A stretch of 64,000 bases of DNA from Pseudomonas piscis (GTDB lineage: Bacteria > Pseudomonadota > Gammaproteobacteria > Pseudomonadales > Pseudomonadaceae), in assembly GCF_009380155.1 (NCBI RefSeq), contig NZ_WHUV01000001.1, positions 1,488,001 through 1,552,000 of the forward strand. The letters run 5' to 3'. This document shows, piece after piece, positions 52,153 to 62,050 of the stretch. The position numbers and the translations under genes were made by a program. Positions within the stretch are counted from its first letter, which is position 1. Each line of letters starts with the position of its first letter. The notes beneath the pieces are model-generated. The model was not told the DNA's origin and did no database searches. It saw only the letters and a program-made list of their open reading frames with translations.

Positions 52153-54396
52153 ATGGATTGGCTGATGCGAACAGGGATGCTGGGCTTGGCCGCGGGGCTT
52201 CTGGCGCTGGGTTTTCTGCCGGCCTTGCCGCCGCTCTGGTGGTTGTTGCCGGTATTGGTGCTGGCCTTGCTGCTGTTGCCGTTTCGTACACATCCGGTGG
52301 CATTTTTCCTATTCGGCTTCAGTTGGGCCTGTGCCTGTGCGCAGTGGGCGCTCGACGATCGGTTGGCGTCGCGCCTGGACGGCCAGACTCGCTGGCTGGA
52401 AGGACGGATCACCGGTTTGCCGGAGGCTGGGGCGCAGGTGGTGCGGTTCGAGTTGCAAGATGCCCAGGCCCGACGCGAGCGCCTGCCACAGCGAATTCGC
52501 GTGAGCTGGCGTGACGGGCCGCCGGTCAAGAGCGGCGAGCGCTGGCGCCTGGCGGTGACGCTGCGCCGCCCCGTGGGATTGCTCAACGTACAGGGGTTCG
52601 ACTACGAGGCGTGGCTGCTGGCGCGGCGTATCGGCGCCGTCGGTACGGTCAAGGATGGCCAGTTGCTGGCGCCGGCCCAGGGCGCCTGGCGCGACCGCTT
52701 GCGCCAGCGTTTGCTGGGGGTGGAGGCCCATGGTCGGGGCGGAGGGCTGGCCGCGTTGGTGATGGGGGATGGTTCCGGGCTGACGCGAGAGGACTGGCAG
52801 CTGTTGCAAGACACCGGCACCGTGCACCTGATGGTCATTTCCGGGCAGCACATCAGCCTCTTGGCGGGGGTGATCTATCTCGTCGTGGCGGGGCTGGCGC
52901 GGCTCGGCGCCTGGCCCGCGCGCTGGCCATGGCTGCCGTGGGCCTGCGTCCTGGGCTTTCTCGGGGCGTTGGGCTACGGGTTGCTCGCGGGGTTCGACGT
53001 GCCGGTGCAGCGCGCCTGCGTGATGGTGGCCCTGGTCCTGCTCTGGCGCTTGCGCTTTCGTCACCTGGGCACTTGGTGGCCGCTGCTGCTGGCGCTGGAT
53101 GCGGTGCTGTTGCTCGAACCCCTGGCCAGCTTGCAACCGGGCTTCTGGCTGTCGTTCGCGGCGGTGGCGATCCTGATCTTCACCTTCGCCGGGCGGCTGG
53201 GGGCCTGGCGCTGGTGGCAGAGCTGGACCCGCGCCCAATGGCTGATAGCGATCGGCCTGCTGCCGCCGATGCTGGCCCTGGGCCTGCCCATCAGTCTCAG
53301 CGGTCCGCTGGCCAACCTGCTGGCGGTGCCTTGGGTCAGCCTGCTGGTGTTGCCGCCGGCTTTGCTGGGAAGCCTGTTGTTGCCCCTGCCAGTGGTGGGC
53401 GAAGGCTTGTTGTGGCTGGCCGGTGGGCTGCTGGAGGGACTGTTCCGTGTGCTGGGGCTGATCGCCGGATGGTGGCCGGCCTGGGTCGCGCCGCTGTTGC
53501 CCGGCTGGATCTGGAGCCTCGCCAGTCTGGGGGCGTTGTTGCTGTTGCTGCCGTCCGGCGTGCCGCTGCGGATTCTCGGCTGGCCGCTGTTGCTGTTGGT
53601 GGCCTGGCCGCCGCAGCCTCGAGTGCCCTTCGGCGAGGCCGAAGTCTGGCAGCTGGATGTGGGCCAGGGGCTGTCGTTCGTCCTGCGTACCCGTAACCAC
53701 GCGATGCTGTACGACGCGGGCGCCCGTAGCGGCGATTTCGACCTCGGCGAGCGGGTAGTGGTGCCGACCCTGCAGCGCTTGGGCATCCACCAGCTGGACC
53801 TGATGTTGCTCAGCCATGCCGATAACGATCATGCCGGTGGCGCCCTGGCGGTGCAGCGGGCGTTGCCGGTTCGCCTGGTGCGTAGTGGCGAGCCCGAGGC
53901 ATTGCCGGCCATCCTGCAGGCCATGCCGTGCGAGTCCGGGGCGAGCTGGCAATGGGATGGCGTGCGTTTCCGCCAGTGGCAATGGGCCGGGGCGCGCGAT
54001 GGCAACCAGGCTTCCTGTGTGTTGCAGGTCGAGGCCCGGGGTGAGCGCCTGCTGCTCACTGGCGACATCGATATCCATGCGGAGCGGGCTTTGCTCCAGG
54101 GCCCGCTGGCGCAGCGGACCCATTGGTTGCAGGCGCCGCACCATGGCAGCCGGACCTCTTCGTCCATGGCCCTGCTACAACGGTTGGCGCCCGACGCGGT
54201 ACTGGTTTCCCGGGGCCGGGGCAATGCCTTCGGTCACCCGCACCCGCAGGTGGTGGCGCGTTATCGGAGCCTGGGCATGGCGCTTTATGACAGTGCCGAG
54301 CAGGGCGCTTTGAGGTTGCGCCTGGGGGCTTTTGCGACGCCCTACAGCGTGCGCGAGCAACGGCGGTTCTGGCGTGAGCCGGTAACAATGCCTTAA
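52153..54396 (+). CDS. comEC: DNA internalization-related competence protein ComEC/Rec2
   Basis: This is a 747-aa polytopic membrane protein with the competence domain (DTGTVHLMVISGQHISLLAGVIYL) and many hydrophobic segments. It ends in a metallo-beta-lactamase-like domain: VWQLDVGQGLSFVLRTRNHAMLYDAGA, LLSHADNDHAGG, LLLTGDIDIHAERAL and QAPHHGSRTSSS. ComEC forms the inner-membrane channel for single-stranded DNA, and its C-domain may degrade the non-transported strand. Start choice between 52153 and 52165 is uncertain. Confidence 0.94.
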   Translation: MDWLMRTGMLGLAAGLLALGFLPALPPLWWLLPVLVLALLLLPFRTHPVAFFLFGFSWACACAQWALDDRLASRLDGQTRWLEGRITGLPEAGAQVVRFELQDAQARRERLPQRIRVSWRDGPPVKSGERWRLAVTLRRPVGLLNVQGFDYEAWLLARRIGAVGTVKDGQLLAPAQGAWRDRLRQRLLGVEAHGRGGGLAALVMGDGSGLTREDWQLLQDTGTVHLMVISGQHISLLAGVIYLVVAGLARLGAWPARWPWLPWACVLGFLGALGYGLLAGFDVPVQRACVMVALVLLWRLRFRHLGTWWPLLLALDAVLLLEPLASLQPGFWLSFAAVAILIFTFAGRLGAWRWWQSWTRAQWLIAIGLLPPMLALGLPISLSGPLANLLAVPWVSLLVLPPALLGSLLLPLPVVGEGLLWLAGGLLEGLFRVLGLIAGWWPAWVAPLLPGWIWSLASLGALLLLLPSGVPLRILGWPLLLLVAWPPQPRVPFGEAEVWQLDVGQGLSFVLRTRNHAMLYDAGARSGDFDLGERVVVPTLQRLGIHQLDLMLLSHADNDHAGGALAVQRALPVRLVRSGEPEALPAILQAMPCESGASWQWDGVRFRQWQWAGARDGNQASCVLQVEARGERLLLTGDIDIHAERALLQGPLAQRTHWLQAPHHGSRTSSSMALLQRLAPDAVLVSRGRGNAFGHPHPQVVARYRSLGMALYDSAEQGALRLRLGAFATPYSVREQRRFWREPVTMP

Positions 54397-54498
54397 ATAA
54401 CCGTGGGTTATTAAAGCCTGGAAACATGCGACATCACGGTCTTCGGTGCGTCCGGCCCCTATGTTAGAGTGGCGCACTTTTTCGAGGGGGCTGTCACT

Positions 54499-55134
54499 GT
54501 GTGGGAATTGGTCAAATCCGGCGGTTGGATGATGCTGCCGATCATCCTGAGTTCCATCGCGGCCGTGGGCATCATCGCCGAGCGCTTGTGGACCCTGCGG
54601 GCCAGCCGTGTGACCCCGCCCCACCTCCTGGGCCAGGTCTGGCGCTGGATCAAGGACAAGCAGCTGAACAAGGACAAGCTCAAGGAACTGCGTGCCGATT
54701 CGCCCCTGGGCGAGATCCTGGCCGCGGGCCTGGCCAACTCCAAGCATGGCCGCGAGATCATGAAGGAATGCATCGAGGAAGCGGCGGCCCGGGTCATCCA
54801 CGAGCTGGAGCGCTACCTCAACGCCCTGGGCACCATCGCCGCCATGGCGCCGCTGCTGGGCCTGCTGGGCACCGTGCTGGGCATGATCGATATCTTCAGC
54901 TCGTTCATGGGCTCGGGCATGACCACCAACGCCCATGTGCTGGCCGGAGGTATCTCCAAGGCCCTGATCACCACCGCTGCGGGCCTGATGGTGGGGATCC
55001 CCTCGGTGTTCTTCCACCGTTTCCTGCAACGCCGGGTCGATGAGCTGGTGGTGGGCATGGAGCAGGAGGCGATCAAGCTGGTGGAAGTGATCCAGGGCGA
55101 CCGCGATGTCGACCTGGCCGAGGGCGCAGCGTGA
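54499..55134 (+). CDS. exbB: ExbB/TolQ-type proton channel protein
   Basis: This is a 211-aa MotA/TolQ/ExbB family inner-membrane protein. The N-terminal TM is [24 protein letters not shown]. The conserved second/third TM region is [31 protein letters not shown] and [26 protein letters not shown], with the Thr/Ala residues of the proton path. The start is taken as GTG 54499 with GAGGGGG 8 nt upstream. It overlaps exbD by 4 nt, and no tonB gene follows, so it probably works with a TonB encoded elsewhere. Confidence 0.92.
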   Translation: MWELVKSGGWMMLPIILSSIAAVGIIAERLWTLRASRVTPPHLLGQVWRWIKDKQLNKDKLKELRADSPLGEILAAGLANSKHGREIMKECIEEAAARVIHELERYLNALGTIAAMAPLLGLLGTVLGMIDIFSSFMGSGMTTNAHVLAGGISKALITTAAGLMVGIPSVFFHRFLQRRVDELVVGMEQEAIKLVEVIQGDRDVDLAEGAA

Positions 55135-55559
55135 AATTCCGTCGCAAACCCCGGGAAACCGTGGACATCAACCTCGCGTCGCTGATCGATGTGGTGTTCA
55201 TCCTGCTGTTGTTCTTCGTGGTCACCACCACCTTCACCCGGGAAACCGAATTGCGTGTCGACCTGCCCGAAGCCGTCAGCGGCTCGCCGGCCGAGGACCA
55301 GCAGATCAAGCAGCTGGATATCGCCATCAGCGCCGACGGGGTGTTCTCGGTGAACAACCAGGTATTGCCCAAGAACGACCTGGCGACCCTGATCGAGGCC
55401 TTGCAGAAGGAGTCCGCTGGCGATACCAACCTGCCGCTGTCCATCAGCGCCGATGGCAAGACCCAGCATCAAGCGGTGATCACTGCCATGGACGCGGCCG
55501 GCAAGCTCGGTTTCAGCCATCTGCGCATGACCACCGTCGAGGCGGCGCCGGCTCCCTGA
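55131..55559 (+). CDS. exbD: ExbD/TolR-type protein
   Basis: This is a 142-aa protein with one TM. Its membrane segment [25 protein letters not shown] includes the conserved proton-carrying Asp in [10 protein letters not shown]. The periplasmic domain ([17 protein letters not shown]) is normal. It starts with GTG overlapping exbB and ends overlapping the lpxK start (TGATG), so it is part of a tightly coupled operon. Confidence 0.92.
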   Translation: MKFRRKPRETVDINLASLIDVVFILLLFFVVTTTFTRETELRVDLPEAVSGSPAEDQQIKQLDIAISADGVFSVNNQVLPKNDLATLIEALQKESAGDTNLPLSISADGKTQHQAVITAMDAAGKLGFSHLRMTTVEAAPAP

Positions 55560-56569
55560 TGGCACTTTTCGATCGTTTGCTCGCCGCCTGGTACCAGGGC
55601 CATCGCGCACTGAAACTGCTGCAGCCACTGGAATGGCTGTACCGCCGTGTCGTGGTGGGCAAGCGCCAGCGCTTCCTGGCCGGCGAGGGCGAGATCTACC
55701 AGCCGCCGGTGCCCCTGGTGGTGGTGGGCAACATCACGGTCGGTGGTACCGGCAAGACTCCGTTGATCCTGTGGTTGGTGGAGCATTGCCAGCGCCTCGG
55801 CCTGCGCGTCGGCGTGGTCAGCCGTGGTTATGGCGCCAAGCCAGCCCAGTTGCCCTGGCGGGTCACGGCCACGGACAGCGCCGAGGTGGCGGGCGACGAA
55901 CCGCTGCTGATCGTCCAGCGCTGCGGCGTGCCATTGATGATCGATCCCGATCGTAGCCGCGCGGTGCAAGCCCTGCTCGCCGCCGAGCCGCTGGACCTGA
56001 TCCTCTCCGACGATGGCCTGCAGCATTACCGCCTGGCTCGCGACCTGGAGCTGGTGCTGATCGACGCGGCCCGCGGCCTGGGCAATCGCCGTTGCCTGCC
56101 GGCCGGTCCGCTGCGCGAGCCGGTGGAGCGCCTGCACAGTGTGGATGCCGTGCTGTACAACGGTGCCGCCGCCGATCGCGACGATGGTTTCGCCTTTGAG
56201 CTCCAGCCTTCGGCGCTGATCAACCTGCAAAGCGGCGAGCGTCGTCCGCTGGCGCATTTCACCCCGGGGCAAGCGGTGCACGCGGTGGCCGGCATCGGCA
56301 ACCCCCAGCGTTTCTTCAATACCCTTGAAACGCTACACTTGCGACCTGTCCCCCATGCATTTGCCGACCATGCCCAATACAGTGCGCAGGCCTTGGCCTT
56401 CACCCCGTCGTTGCCGCTGGTCATGACCGAGAAAGATGCGGTCAAGTGCCGCGAATTCGCGGCGGCCGACTGGTGGTACCTGGCGGTCGACGCGGTGCCA
56501 TCGCCAGCCTTCGTCGCCTGGTTCGACACCCAGTTGATGCGCCTGCTGCCTGACCGTCTATTGCCTTAA
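55559..56569 (+). CDS. lpxK: Tetraacyldisaccharide 4'-kinase
   Basis: LpxK is a 336-aa inner-membrane-associated kinase that phosphorylates the lipid A disaccharide to lipid IVA. The P-loop is [20 protein letters not shown], with [17 protein letters not shown] and [18 protein letters not shown] (catalytic Asp region). Length fits the family (about 325-340 aa). It continues into trm112-kdsB-ptpA-murB, the conserved Pseudomonas arrangement. Confidence 0.96.
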   Translation: MALFDRLLAAWYQGHRALKLLQPLEWLYRRVVVGKRQRFLAGEGEIYQPPVPLVVVGNITVGGTGKTPLILWLVEHCQRLGLRVGVVSRGYGAKPAQLPWRVTATDSAEVAGDEPLLIVQRCGVPLMIDPDRSRAVQALLAAEPLDLILSDDGLQHYRLARDLELVLIDAARGLGNRRCLPAGPLREPVERLHSVDAVLYNGAAADRDDGFAFELQPSALINLQSGERRPLAHFTPGQAVHAVAGIGNPQRFFNTLETLHLRPVPHAFADHAQYSAQALAFTPSLPLVMTEKDAVKCREFAAADWWYLAVDAVPSPAFVAWFDTQLMRLLPDRLLP

Positions 56570-56594
56570 ACCGCTTCTATCCAGGGAAACCCTC

Positions 56595-56780
56595 ATGGAC
56601 ACCAAACTGCTCGACATCCTGGCCTGCCCGATCTGCAAGGGCCCTCTCAAACTCAGCGCCGACAAGACCGAGCTGATCAGCAAGGGCGCCGGCCTGGCCT
56701 ATCCGATCCGCGACGGCATCCCGGTGATGCTGGAAAGCGAGGCTCGCACCCTGACCACCGAGGAGCGCCTGGACAAATGA
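56595..56780 (+). CDS. Trm112 family zinc-ribbon protein (YcaR-like)
   Basis: This is a 61-aa protein with a single CPICKGPL motif ([23 protein letters not shown]) and [16 protein letters not shown], as in E. coli YcaR, which likewise sits between lpxK and kdsB. Its stop overlaps the kdsB start (ATGA). Eukaryotic Trm112 activates methyltransferases; the bacterial role is not clear. Confidence 0.93.
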   Translation: MDTKLLDILACPICKGPLKLSADKTELISKGAGLAYPIRDGIPVMLESEARTLTTEERLDK

Positions 56781-57541
56781 CCAGCGCCTTCACCGTTGTC
56801 ATCCCGGCGCGTTTCGCCTCCACCCGCTTGCCGGGCAAGCCGCTGCAGATGATCGCCGGCAAGCCGATGGTCCAGTGGGTCTGGGAGCAGGCCCGCAAGA
56901 GCCGCGCCGAGCGCGTGGTGGTGGCTACCGACGACCAGCGTATCGTCGATGCGTGCCAGGGCTTTGGCGCCGAAGCGCTGCTGACCCGTGAAGACCACAA
57001 CTCCGGCACCGACCGCCTGGCCGAGGTCGCCACCCAGCTGGGGCTGGCGGCGGACGCCATCGTGGTCAACGTCCAGGGTGACGAGCCGCTGATCCCGCCG
57101 GCGGTGATCGACCAGGTGGCGGCCAACCTGGCGGCCCATCCCGAAGCGCGCATGGCCACCCTGGCCGAGCCGATCGAAGATGCACAGACCCTGTTCAACC
57201 CCAACGTGGTCAAGGTGGTCAGCGACCTCAACGGCCTGGCGCTGACCTTCAGTCGCTCGACCCTGCCTTGGGCCCGTGACGCCTTTGCCCGCAATCGTGA
57301 CGAACTGCCCGCCGGCGTGCCTTACCGCCGCCATATCGGCATCTACGCCTACCGTGCCGGTTTCCTCCATGACTTCGTCAACTGGGGGCCTTGCTGGCTG
57401 GAGAACACCGAGTCCCTGGAGCAGCTGCGGGCCTTGTGGCACGGCGTGCGCATCCATGTGGCCGATGCCCTCGAAGCCCCGCCCACCGGCGTGGATACCG
57501 CCGAAGACCTCGAGCGCGTCCGACGCCTGCTGGAGGCCTGA
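56777..57541 (+). CDS. kdsB: 3-deoxy-manno-octulosonate cytidylyltransferase
   Basis: KdsB is a 254-aa cytoplasmic enzyme activating Kdo to CMP-Kdo for the LPS inner core. The N-terminal nucleotidyltransferase motif is [29 protein letters not shown], with [28 protein letters not shown] and [20 protein letters not shown]. It is coupled to trm112 (4-nt overlap) and ptpA (TGATG). Confidence 0.97.
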   Translation: MTSAFTVVIPARFASTRLPGKPLQMIAGKPMVQWVWEQARKSRAERVVVATDDQRIVDACQGFGAEALLTREDHNSGTDRLAEVATQLGLAADAIVVNVQGDEPLIPPAVIDQVAANLAAHPEARMATLAEPIEDAQTLFNPNVVKVVSDLNGLALTFSRSTLPWARDAFARNRDELPAGVPYRRHIGIYAYRAGFLHDFVNWGPCWLENTESLEQLRALWHGVRIHVADALEAPPTGVDTAEDLERVRRLLEA

Positions 57542-58005
57542 TGCAGGTCCTGTTCGTCTGCCTGGGCAACATCTGTCGCTCACCCACCGCCGAAGGCGTG
57601 TTGCGCCACAAACTGCGTGCAGCCGGTCTTGCCGAGCAGGTACAAGTGGCTTCCGCCGGCACCAGCGACTGGCACGTCGGCAAGGCGCCGGACTCCCGCA
57701 GCCAGCGGGCGGCGTTGCAGCGCGGCTACGACCTGTCGGCGCAACGGGCGCAGCAGGTCAGCAGCGCCGACTTCTCGCGCTATGACCTGATCTTCGCCAT
57801 GGACCAGAGCAACCTGCGCAACCTCGAGGCCCTGCAACCGGCCAATGGCAAGGCCGAGCTGGACCTGTTCCTGCGCCGCTACGAGGCGGTGCTCGACGAG
57901 GTGCCGGACCCGTACTACGACGGTGAAAAGGGTTTCGAGCAAGTGCTGGACCTGATCGAAGCGGCCTGTGATCGCCTGGTGATCGAATTGAAGGGGCGCC
58001 TATGA
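57541..58005 (+). CDS. Low molecular weight protein-tyrosine phosphatase
   Basis: This is a 154-aa phosphatase with the P-loop VCLGNICRSPTAEG (CX5R; Cys7, Arg13), a general acid Asp in VPDPYYDGEKGF, and a fold typical of LMW-PTPs such as Wzb/PtpA. The start overlaps the kdsB stop. The role in Pseudomonas at this locus is not known; family members regulate tyrosine-phosphorylated polysaccharide or signalling proteins. Confidence 0.93.
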   Translation: MQVLFVCLGNICRSPTAEGVLRHKLRAAGLAEQVQVASAGTSDWHVGKAPDSRSQRAALQRGYDLSAQRAQQVSSADFSRYDLIFAMDQSNLRNLEALQPANGKAELDLFLRRYEAVLDEVPDPYYDGEKGFEQVLDLIEAACDRLVIELKGRL

Positions 58006-59027
58006 GCCTGGTCATCCAGTCCGATGTGTCGCTCAAGCCGTTCAACAGCTTCGGGGTCGAGGTCAAGGCCCGGCTGTTCGCCCTGGCCCATGATGACGCC
58101 GAAGTCCGTGAGGCCCTGGACTACAGTCGCGAGCACCAGTTGCCATTGCTGGTGATCGGTGGCGGCAGCAACCTGCTGCTGGCCGGGGATATCCAGGCCC
58201 TGGTGCTGCGCATGGCCAGCCGCGGTACCCGCCTGCTCGAGGACGATGGGCAGCGGGTGGTGGTGGAAGCCGAAGCCGGGGAGCCCTGGCACCCCTTCGT
58301 CCAGTGGACCCTGGGGCAGGGCTTGTCCGGGTTGGAGAACCTCAGCCTGATTCCCGGCACCGTCGGTGCCGCGCCGATGCAGAACATCGGTGCCTATGGT
58401 GTCGAGATCAAGGATGTGTTCGCCGGTCTCACCGCCCTCGATCGGCAGACCGGCGAGTTGCGCGAGTTCGACCTGGAGCAGTGCCGGTTCGCCTACCGCG
58501 ACAGCCTGTTCAAGCAGGAGGTTGGTCGTTGGCTGATCCTGCGGGTGCGTTTTGCCCTGAGTCGGGCCGAGCATCTGCACCTTGAGTACGGCCCGGTACG
58601 CCAGCGCCTGGCGGAGCAGGGCATCGAGCGGCCCACTGCCGGCGATGTCAGCCAGGCGATTTGCAGCATTCGCAGCGAAAAACTCCCGGACCCGGCGGTG
58701 CTGGGCAACGCCGGCAGCTTCTTCAAGAACCCGGTGGTGCCGGCGGCGCTGGCGGAGCGCATTCGCCAGGCGCACCCAGGCCTGGTGGCCTACCCCCAGG
58801 CGGATGGGCAGATGAAGCTGGCGGCCGGTTGGCTGATCGAGCAGGCAGGCTGGAAGGGCTTTCGCGAGGCCGATGCCGGGGTCCATCGTTTGCAGTCGCT
58901 AGTGCTGGTCAACTACGGCAACGCCAGCGGACGGCAGTTGTTGGCGTTGGCCCAGAGGATCCAGCGCGACATCGCCGAGCGTTTCGGCGTCGAGCTGGAG
59001 ATGGAGCCCAACCTCTACGGAGCATGA
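58002..59027 (+). CDS. murB: UDP-N-acetylenolpyruvoylglucosamine reductase
   Basis: MurB is a 341-aa FAD enzyme reducing UDP-GlcNAc-enolpyruvate to UDP-MurNAc in peptidoglycan precursor synthesis. FAD motifs: LPLLVIGGGSNLLL and LSLIPGTVGAAPMQNIGAYGVEI. FAYRDSLFK (type I Tyr loop) and LGNAGSFFKNPVV (catalytic Ser) follow, ending in ELEMEPNLYG. It overlaps the phosphatase gene by ATGA and ends the operon, followed by a terminator. Confidence 0.96.
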   Translation: MSLVIQSDVSLKPFNSFGVEVKARLFALAHDDAEVREALDYSREHQLPLLVIGGGSNLLLAGDIQALVLRMASRGTRLLEDDGQRVVVEAEAGEPWHPFVQWTLGQGLSGLENLSLIPGTVGAAPMQNIGAYGVEIKDVFAGLTALDRQTGELREFDLEQCRFAYRDSLFKQEVGRWLILRVRFALSRAEHLHLEYGPVRQRLAEQGIERPTAGDVSQAICSIRSEKLPDPAVLGNAGSFFKNPVVPAALAERIRQAHPGLVAYPQADGQMKLAAGWLIEQAGWKGFREADAGVHRLQSLVLVNYGNASGRQLLALAQRIQRDIAERFGVELEMEPNLYGA

Positions 59028-59047
59028 CCGTTCGCCGCCCCTGGCCC

Positions 59048-59089
59048 AAAAAAGCCTTGCCCGAATGACGTTCGGACAAGGCTTTTTGC
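59048..59089 (+). terminator. Terminator after murB
   Basis: AAAAGCCTTGCCCGAA, a short loop, then TTCGGACAAGGCTTTTT forms a long stem with one mismatch and a T-run, 20 nt after the murB stop. Confidence 0.9.
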
Positions 59090-59148
59090 TTAATTAGGGC
59101 TTAACTTAGCAGGCTAAGAATGTGCTTCTTGCTGTTCCCAAGGGCCCG

Positions 59149-59166
59149 GTGAAGCTCGAGCTTCAC
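59149..59166. promoter_or_regulatory. Perfect 18-bp palindrome upstream of molybdenum hydroxylase operon
   Basis: GTGAAGCTCGAGCTTCAC is fully self-complementary and lies about 100 bp before the iorA-like start, in a 178-bp spacer between the murB terminator and the gene. It could be an operator. A TAGAAT hexamer (59250-59255) just before the gene is a possible -10, without a clear -35. Confidence 0.4.
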
Positions 59167-59267
59167 AAGAGAGCCCGATTAGCCTGAGCCGATCTGCGTG
59201 CCCCGCAGTCGCGGTACCGCGCGACAGATGGTTCGACCCCATCCCTCCATAGAATGCGGGCGTGCCC

Positions 59268-59738
59268 ATGATTACCCTGAAACTCAACGGACAAGACCAC
59301 CCACTGGACGTCAGCGAGGATATGCCCCTGTTGTGGGCGATCCGCGACGTGATCGGCTACAACGGCACCAAGTTCGGCTGCGGCATGGGCTTGTGTGGTG
59401 CCTGCACCATCCATATCGACGGCGATCCTGCCCGCAGTTGCATCACCCCGGTTGGCTCGGTGCTGGGCAAGAACGTCAGCACCATCGACAACCTGCACAA
59501 CGATCCGGTGGGCCAACTGGTGCAGCAGGCCTGGCTGGACACCGCGGTAGCCCAGTGCGGCTATTGCCAGGGCGGGCAGATCATGTCCGCCACGGCGCTG
59601 CTCAAGATCCACCCCAACCCCAGTGACGAACAGATCGAGGAGGCGATGCTCGGCAATATCTGCCGCTGCGGCACCTACAACCGGATCAAGGCCGCGATCC
59701 GTCGCGCCTCCGGCCAATTGCAGGAGGCCAAGGCATGA
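59268..59738 (+). CDS. Isoquinoline 1-oxidoreductase-like small subunit, two [2Fe-2S] clusters
   Basis: This is a 156-aa iron-sulfur subunit of a xanthine-oxidase-family molybdenum hydroxylase. The plant-type cluster ligands are Cys38, Cys43, Cys46 and Cys58 (FGCGMGLCGACTIHIDG). The second cluster has Cys97, Cys100, Cys132 and Cys134 (CGYCQGG, GNICRCGTYNRI). IorA-type proteins pair with a large Moco subunit and pass electrons to cytochromes without a FAD subunit. ATG 59268 was chosen; GTG 59262 is in frame. It overlaps the large-subunit gene by 4 nt. Confidence 0.92.
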   Translation: MITLKLNGQDHPLDVSEDMPLLWAIRDVIGYNGTKFGCGMGLCGACTIHIDGDPARSCITPVGSVLGKNVSTIDNLHNDPVGQLVQQAWLDTAVAQCGYCQGGQIMSATALLKIHPNPSDEQIEEAMLGNICRCGTYNRIKAAIRRASGQLQEAKA

Positions 59739-62050
59739 GTCCTCTACCCACTGATTTCACCCTGGCCAACCTGAGTCGCCGGGGCTTTCTCAAGGGCGTG
59801 GGCGCCACCGGTGCCCTGGTGCTGGCCGCCAGTTGGGGTTGGCAGGACGCCTTTGCCGAGGACAAGAAGTTCGGCGCCGACGGCATGCCCCACGGCTGGG
59901 TCGACGATCCCAAGGTCTATGTCAGCATCGATGCCGACGGTACTGTGACGGTGATCTGCAATCGCTCGGAAATGGGCCAGGGCGTGCGCACCAGTCTGAG
60001 CATGGTGGTGGCCGACGAGCTGGAAGCCGACTGGGACCTGGTCAAGGTCAGGCAGGCGCCGGGTGACGAGGCGCGTTATGGCAACCAGGACACCGATGGC
60101 TCGCGCAGCATGCGCCATTGGTACGAGCCCATGCGCCGTTGCGGCGCGGCAGCGCGGACCATGCTCGAGCAAGCGGCCGCCGCCCAGTGGCAGGTGCCGC
60201 TGGCGGAGTGCCGGGCACAGTTGCACAAGGTGGTCCACCAGCCCAGCGGGCGTGAACTGGGCTACGGCGCCCTGGCCGTCGCTGCCGGGGCCCTGGCGGT
60301 ACCGCCGCGGGACAGCCTGCGGCTGAAGCCAGCTTCGCAGTTCCGCTACATCGGCAAGGAAGCGACCCGGGCGATCGACGGCCAGGACATCGTCAATGGT
60401 CGTGCGGTGTACGGCGCCGACGTGCATTTCGAAGGCATGCTGTTCGCCGTGGTGGCCCGGCCCCGGGTCTATGGCGGCAAGCTCAAGTCCGTCGATGACA
60501 GCGCCGCGCTGAAGGTGCCCGGGGTGATCAAGGTGATCCCGATCGAAAGCCGTCCCTTGCCCTCGGAGTTCCAGCCCCTGGGCGGGGTCGCGGTGGTGGC
60601 GAGCAATACCTGGGCGGCGATCAAGGGCCGCGAGGCGTTGAAGCTCGAGTGGGAGGATGGGGTCAACGCCGGCTACAACTCCATCGACTACCGCAAGGAG
60701 CTGGAGGCGGCCGCGCACCAGCCAGGCAAGGTAGTGCGCAGCACCGGCAACCTAGAGCAGGCCCTGGGGAGCGCCGACGGCAGCCTGGAGGCCACCTACT
60801 ACTTGCCGCACCTGGCCCAGGCGCCGATGGAGCCGATGGTGGCCGTGGCCCGCTTCCAGGACGGTCGCTGCGAAGCCTGGGCGCCGAGCCAGGCGCCCCA
60901 GGTGACTCGCGAGCGCATCGCCGAGCGGCTGGGGATTGGTTTCGACCAGGTCACGGTGAACGTCACCCTGCTGGGCGGCGGCTTCGGTCGCAAGTCCAAG
61001 CCCGATTTCATCATCGAGGCGGCGATCCTGGCCAAGGCCTTTCCCGGCAAGGCGGTGCGGGTGCAGTGGACCCGCGAGGACGATATCCACAACTCGTATT
61101 TCCACACCGTGTCGGCCGAATACCTCAAGGCCGGGTTGAACAAGGACGGCATGCCTGCGGCGTGGCTGCACCGCACCGTGGCGCCGAGCATCACGGCCTT
61201 GTTCGCCCCGGGCATGAACCATGAGGCGGCTTTCGAGCTGGGCATGGGTTTTACCAACATGGCCTATGCCATTCCCAACGTGCGCCTGGAGAACCCCGAG
61301 GCGGCTGCCCACACCCGGGTCGGCTGGTATCGCTCGGTGTCCAACATTCCCCATGGCTTCGCGATCCAGAGCTTCGTCGACGAGCTGGCCCACAAGGCCG
61401 GTGAAGATCCGTTGCGCTACCAGTTGCGCCTGCTGGGGCCTGATCGGCAGATCGATCCGCGGACCTTGAGCGAGGAGTGGAACTATGGCGAATCCCCCGA
61501 GCGCTATCCCATCGACACCGGTCGCCTGCGCACGGTGCTGGAAACCGCCGCCAAGGCCGCCGGTTGGGGACGGGAGCTGCCCAAGGGGCGCGGCCTGGGG
61601 CTGGCGGTGCACTACAGCTTCGTGACCTACGTCGCAGCGGTGATCGAGGTGGAGGTCAAGGGCGATGGCACCCTGATCGTGCACAAGGCCGATATCGCCG
61701 TGGATTGTGGTCCGCAGATCAACCCCGAGCGTATCCGTTCGCAGTTCGAGGGGGCTTGTGTCATGGGCCTGGGCAACGCGGTGCTGGGGGAAATCAGCTT
61801 CAAGGACGGCAAGGTCCAGCAGGACAACTTCCACATGTACGAAGTGGCGCGCATGTCCCTGGCGCCCAAGGAGGTGCAGGTGCACCTGGTGACGCCGCCC
61901 GGGGAGGTGCCGCTGGGTGGCGTCGGCGAGCCCGGAGTGCCGCCGATTGCGCCGGCCTTGTGCAATGCGATCTTCGCCGCTACCGGCAAGCGCATCCGCA
62001 ACTTGCCGGTACGCTACCAGCTGCAGGGCTGGCAGCAGGCGAGCGCCTGA
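59735..62050 (+). CDS. Isoquinoline 1-oxidoreductase-like molybdopterin subunit (Tat-exported)
   Basis: This is a 771-aa xanthine dehydrogenase-type Moco subunit with a twin-arginine signal ([23 protein letters not shown]), so the complex is periplasmic. Moco-binding segments include [66 protein letters not shown] (with the catalytic Glu region) and [26 protein letters not shown]. IorB-like enzymes oxidise N-heterocycles or aldehydes; the substrate here is not determined. Its stop overlaps the xdhC-like start. Confidence 0.93.
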   Translation: MSPLPTDFTLANLSRRGFLKGVGATGALVLAASWGWQDAFAEDKKFGADGMPHGWVDDPKVYVSIDADGTVTVICNRSEMGQGVRTSLSMVVADELEADWDLVKVRQAPGDEARYGNQDTDGSRSMRHWYEPMRRCGAAARTMLEQAAAAQWQVPLAECRAQLHKVVHQPSGRELGYGALAVAAGALAVPPRDSLRLKPASQFRYIGKEATRAIDGQDIVNGRAVYGADVHFEGMLFAVVARPRVYGGKLKSVDDSAALKVPGVIKVIPIESRPLPSEFQPLGGVAVVASNTWAAIKGREALKLEWEDGVNAGYNSIDYRKELEAAAHQPGKVVRSTGNLEQALGSADGSLEATYYLPHLAQAPMEPMVAVARFQDGRCEAWAPSQAPQVTRERIAERLGIGFDQVTVNVTLLGGGFGRKSKPDFIIEAAILAKAFPGKAVRVQWTREDDIHNSYFHTVSAEYLKAGLNKDGMPAAWLHRTVAPSITALFAPGMNHEAAFELGMGFTNMAYAIPNVRLENPEAAAHTRVGWYRSVSNIPHGFAIQSFVDELAHKAGEDPLRYQLRLLGPDRQIDPRTLSEEWNYGESPERYPIDTGRLRTVLETAAKAAGWGRELPKGRGLGLAVHYSFVTYVAAVIEVEVKGDGTLIVHKADIAVDCGPQINPERIRSQFEGACVMGLGNAVLGEISFKDGKVQQDNFHMYEVARMSLAPKEVQVHLVTPPGEVPLGGVGEPGVPPIAPALCNAIFAATGKRIRNLPVRYQLQGWQQASA

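Noticed and set aside
54499..55559. ExbB-ExbD pair as a TolQR or dedicated TonB system for the receptor at 5464-7584
   Set aside because: The genes are about 47 kb from the receptor and embedded in the lpxK-murB operon, and no tonB gene accompanies them; a specific link is not supported.
59190..59260. tRNA-like GGTTCGACCCC stretch upstream of the molybdenum hydroxylase genes
   Set aside because: No matching acceptor 5' strand, D-arm or anticodon arm can be drawn on either strand.
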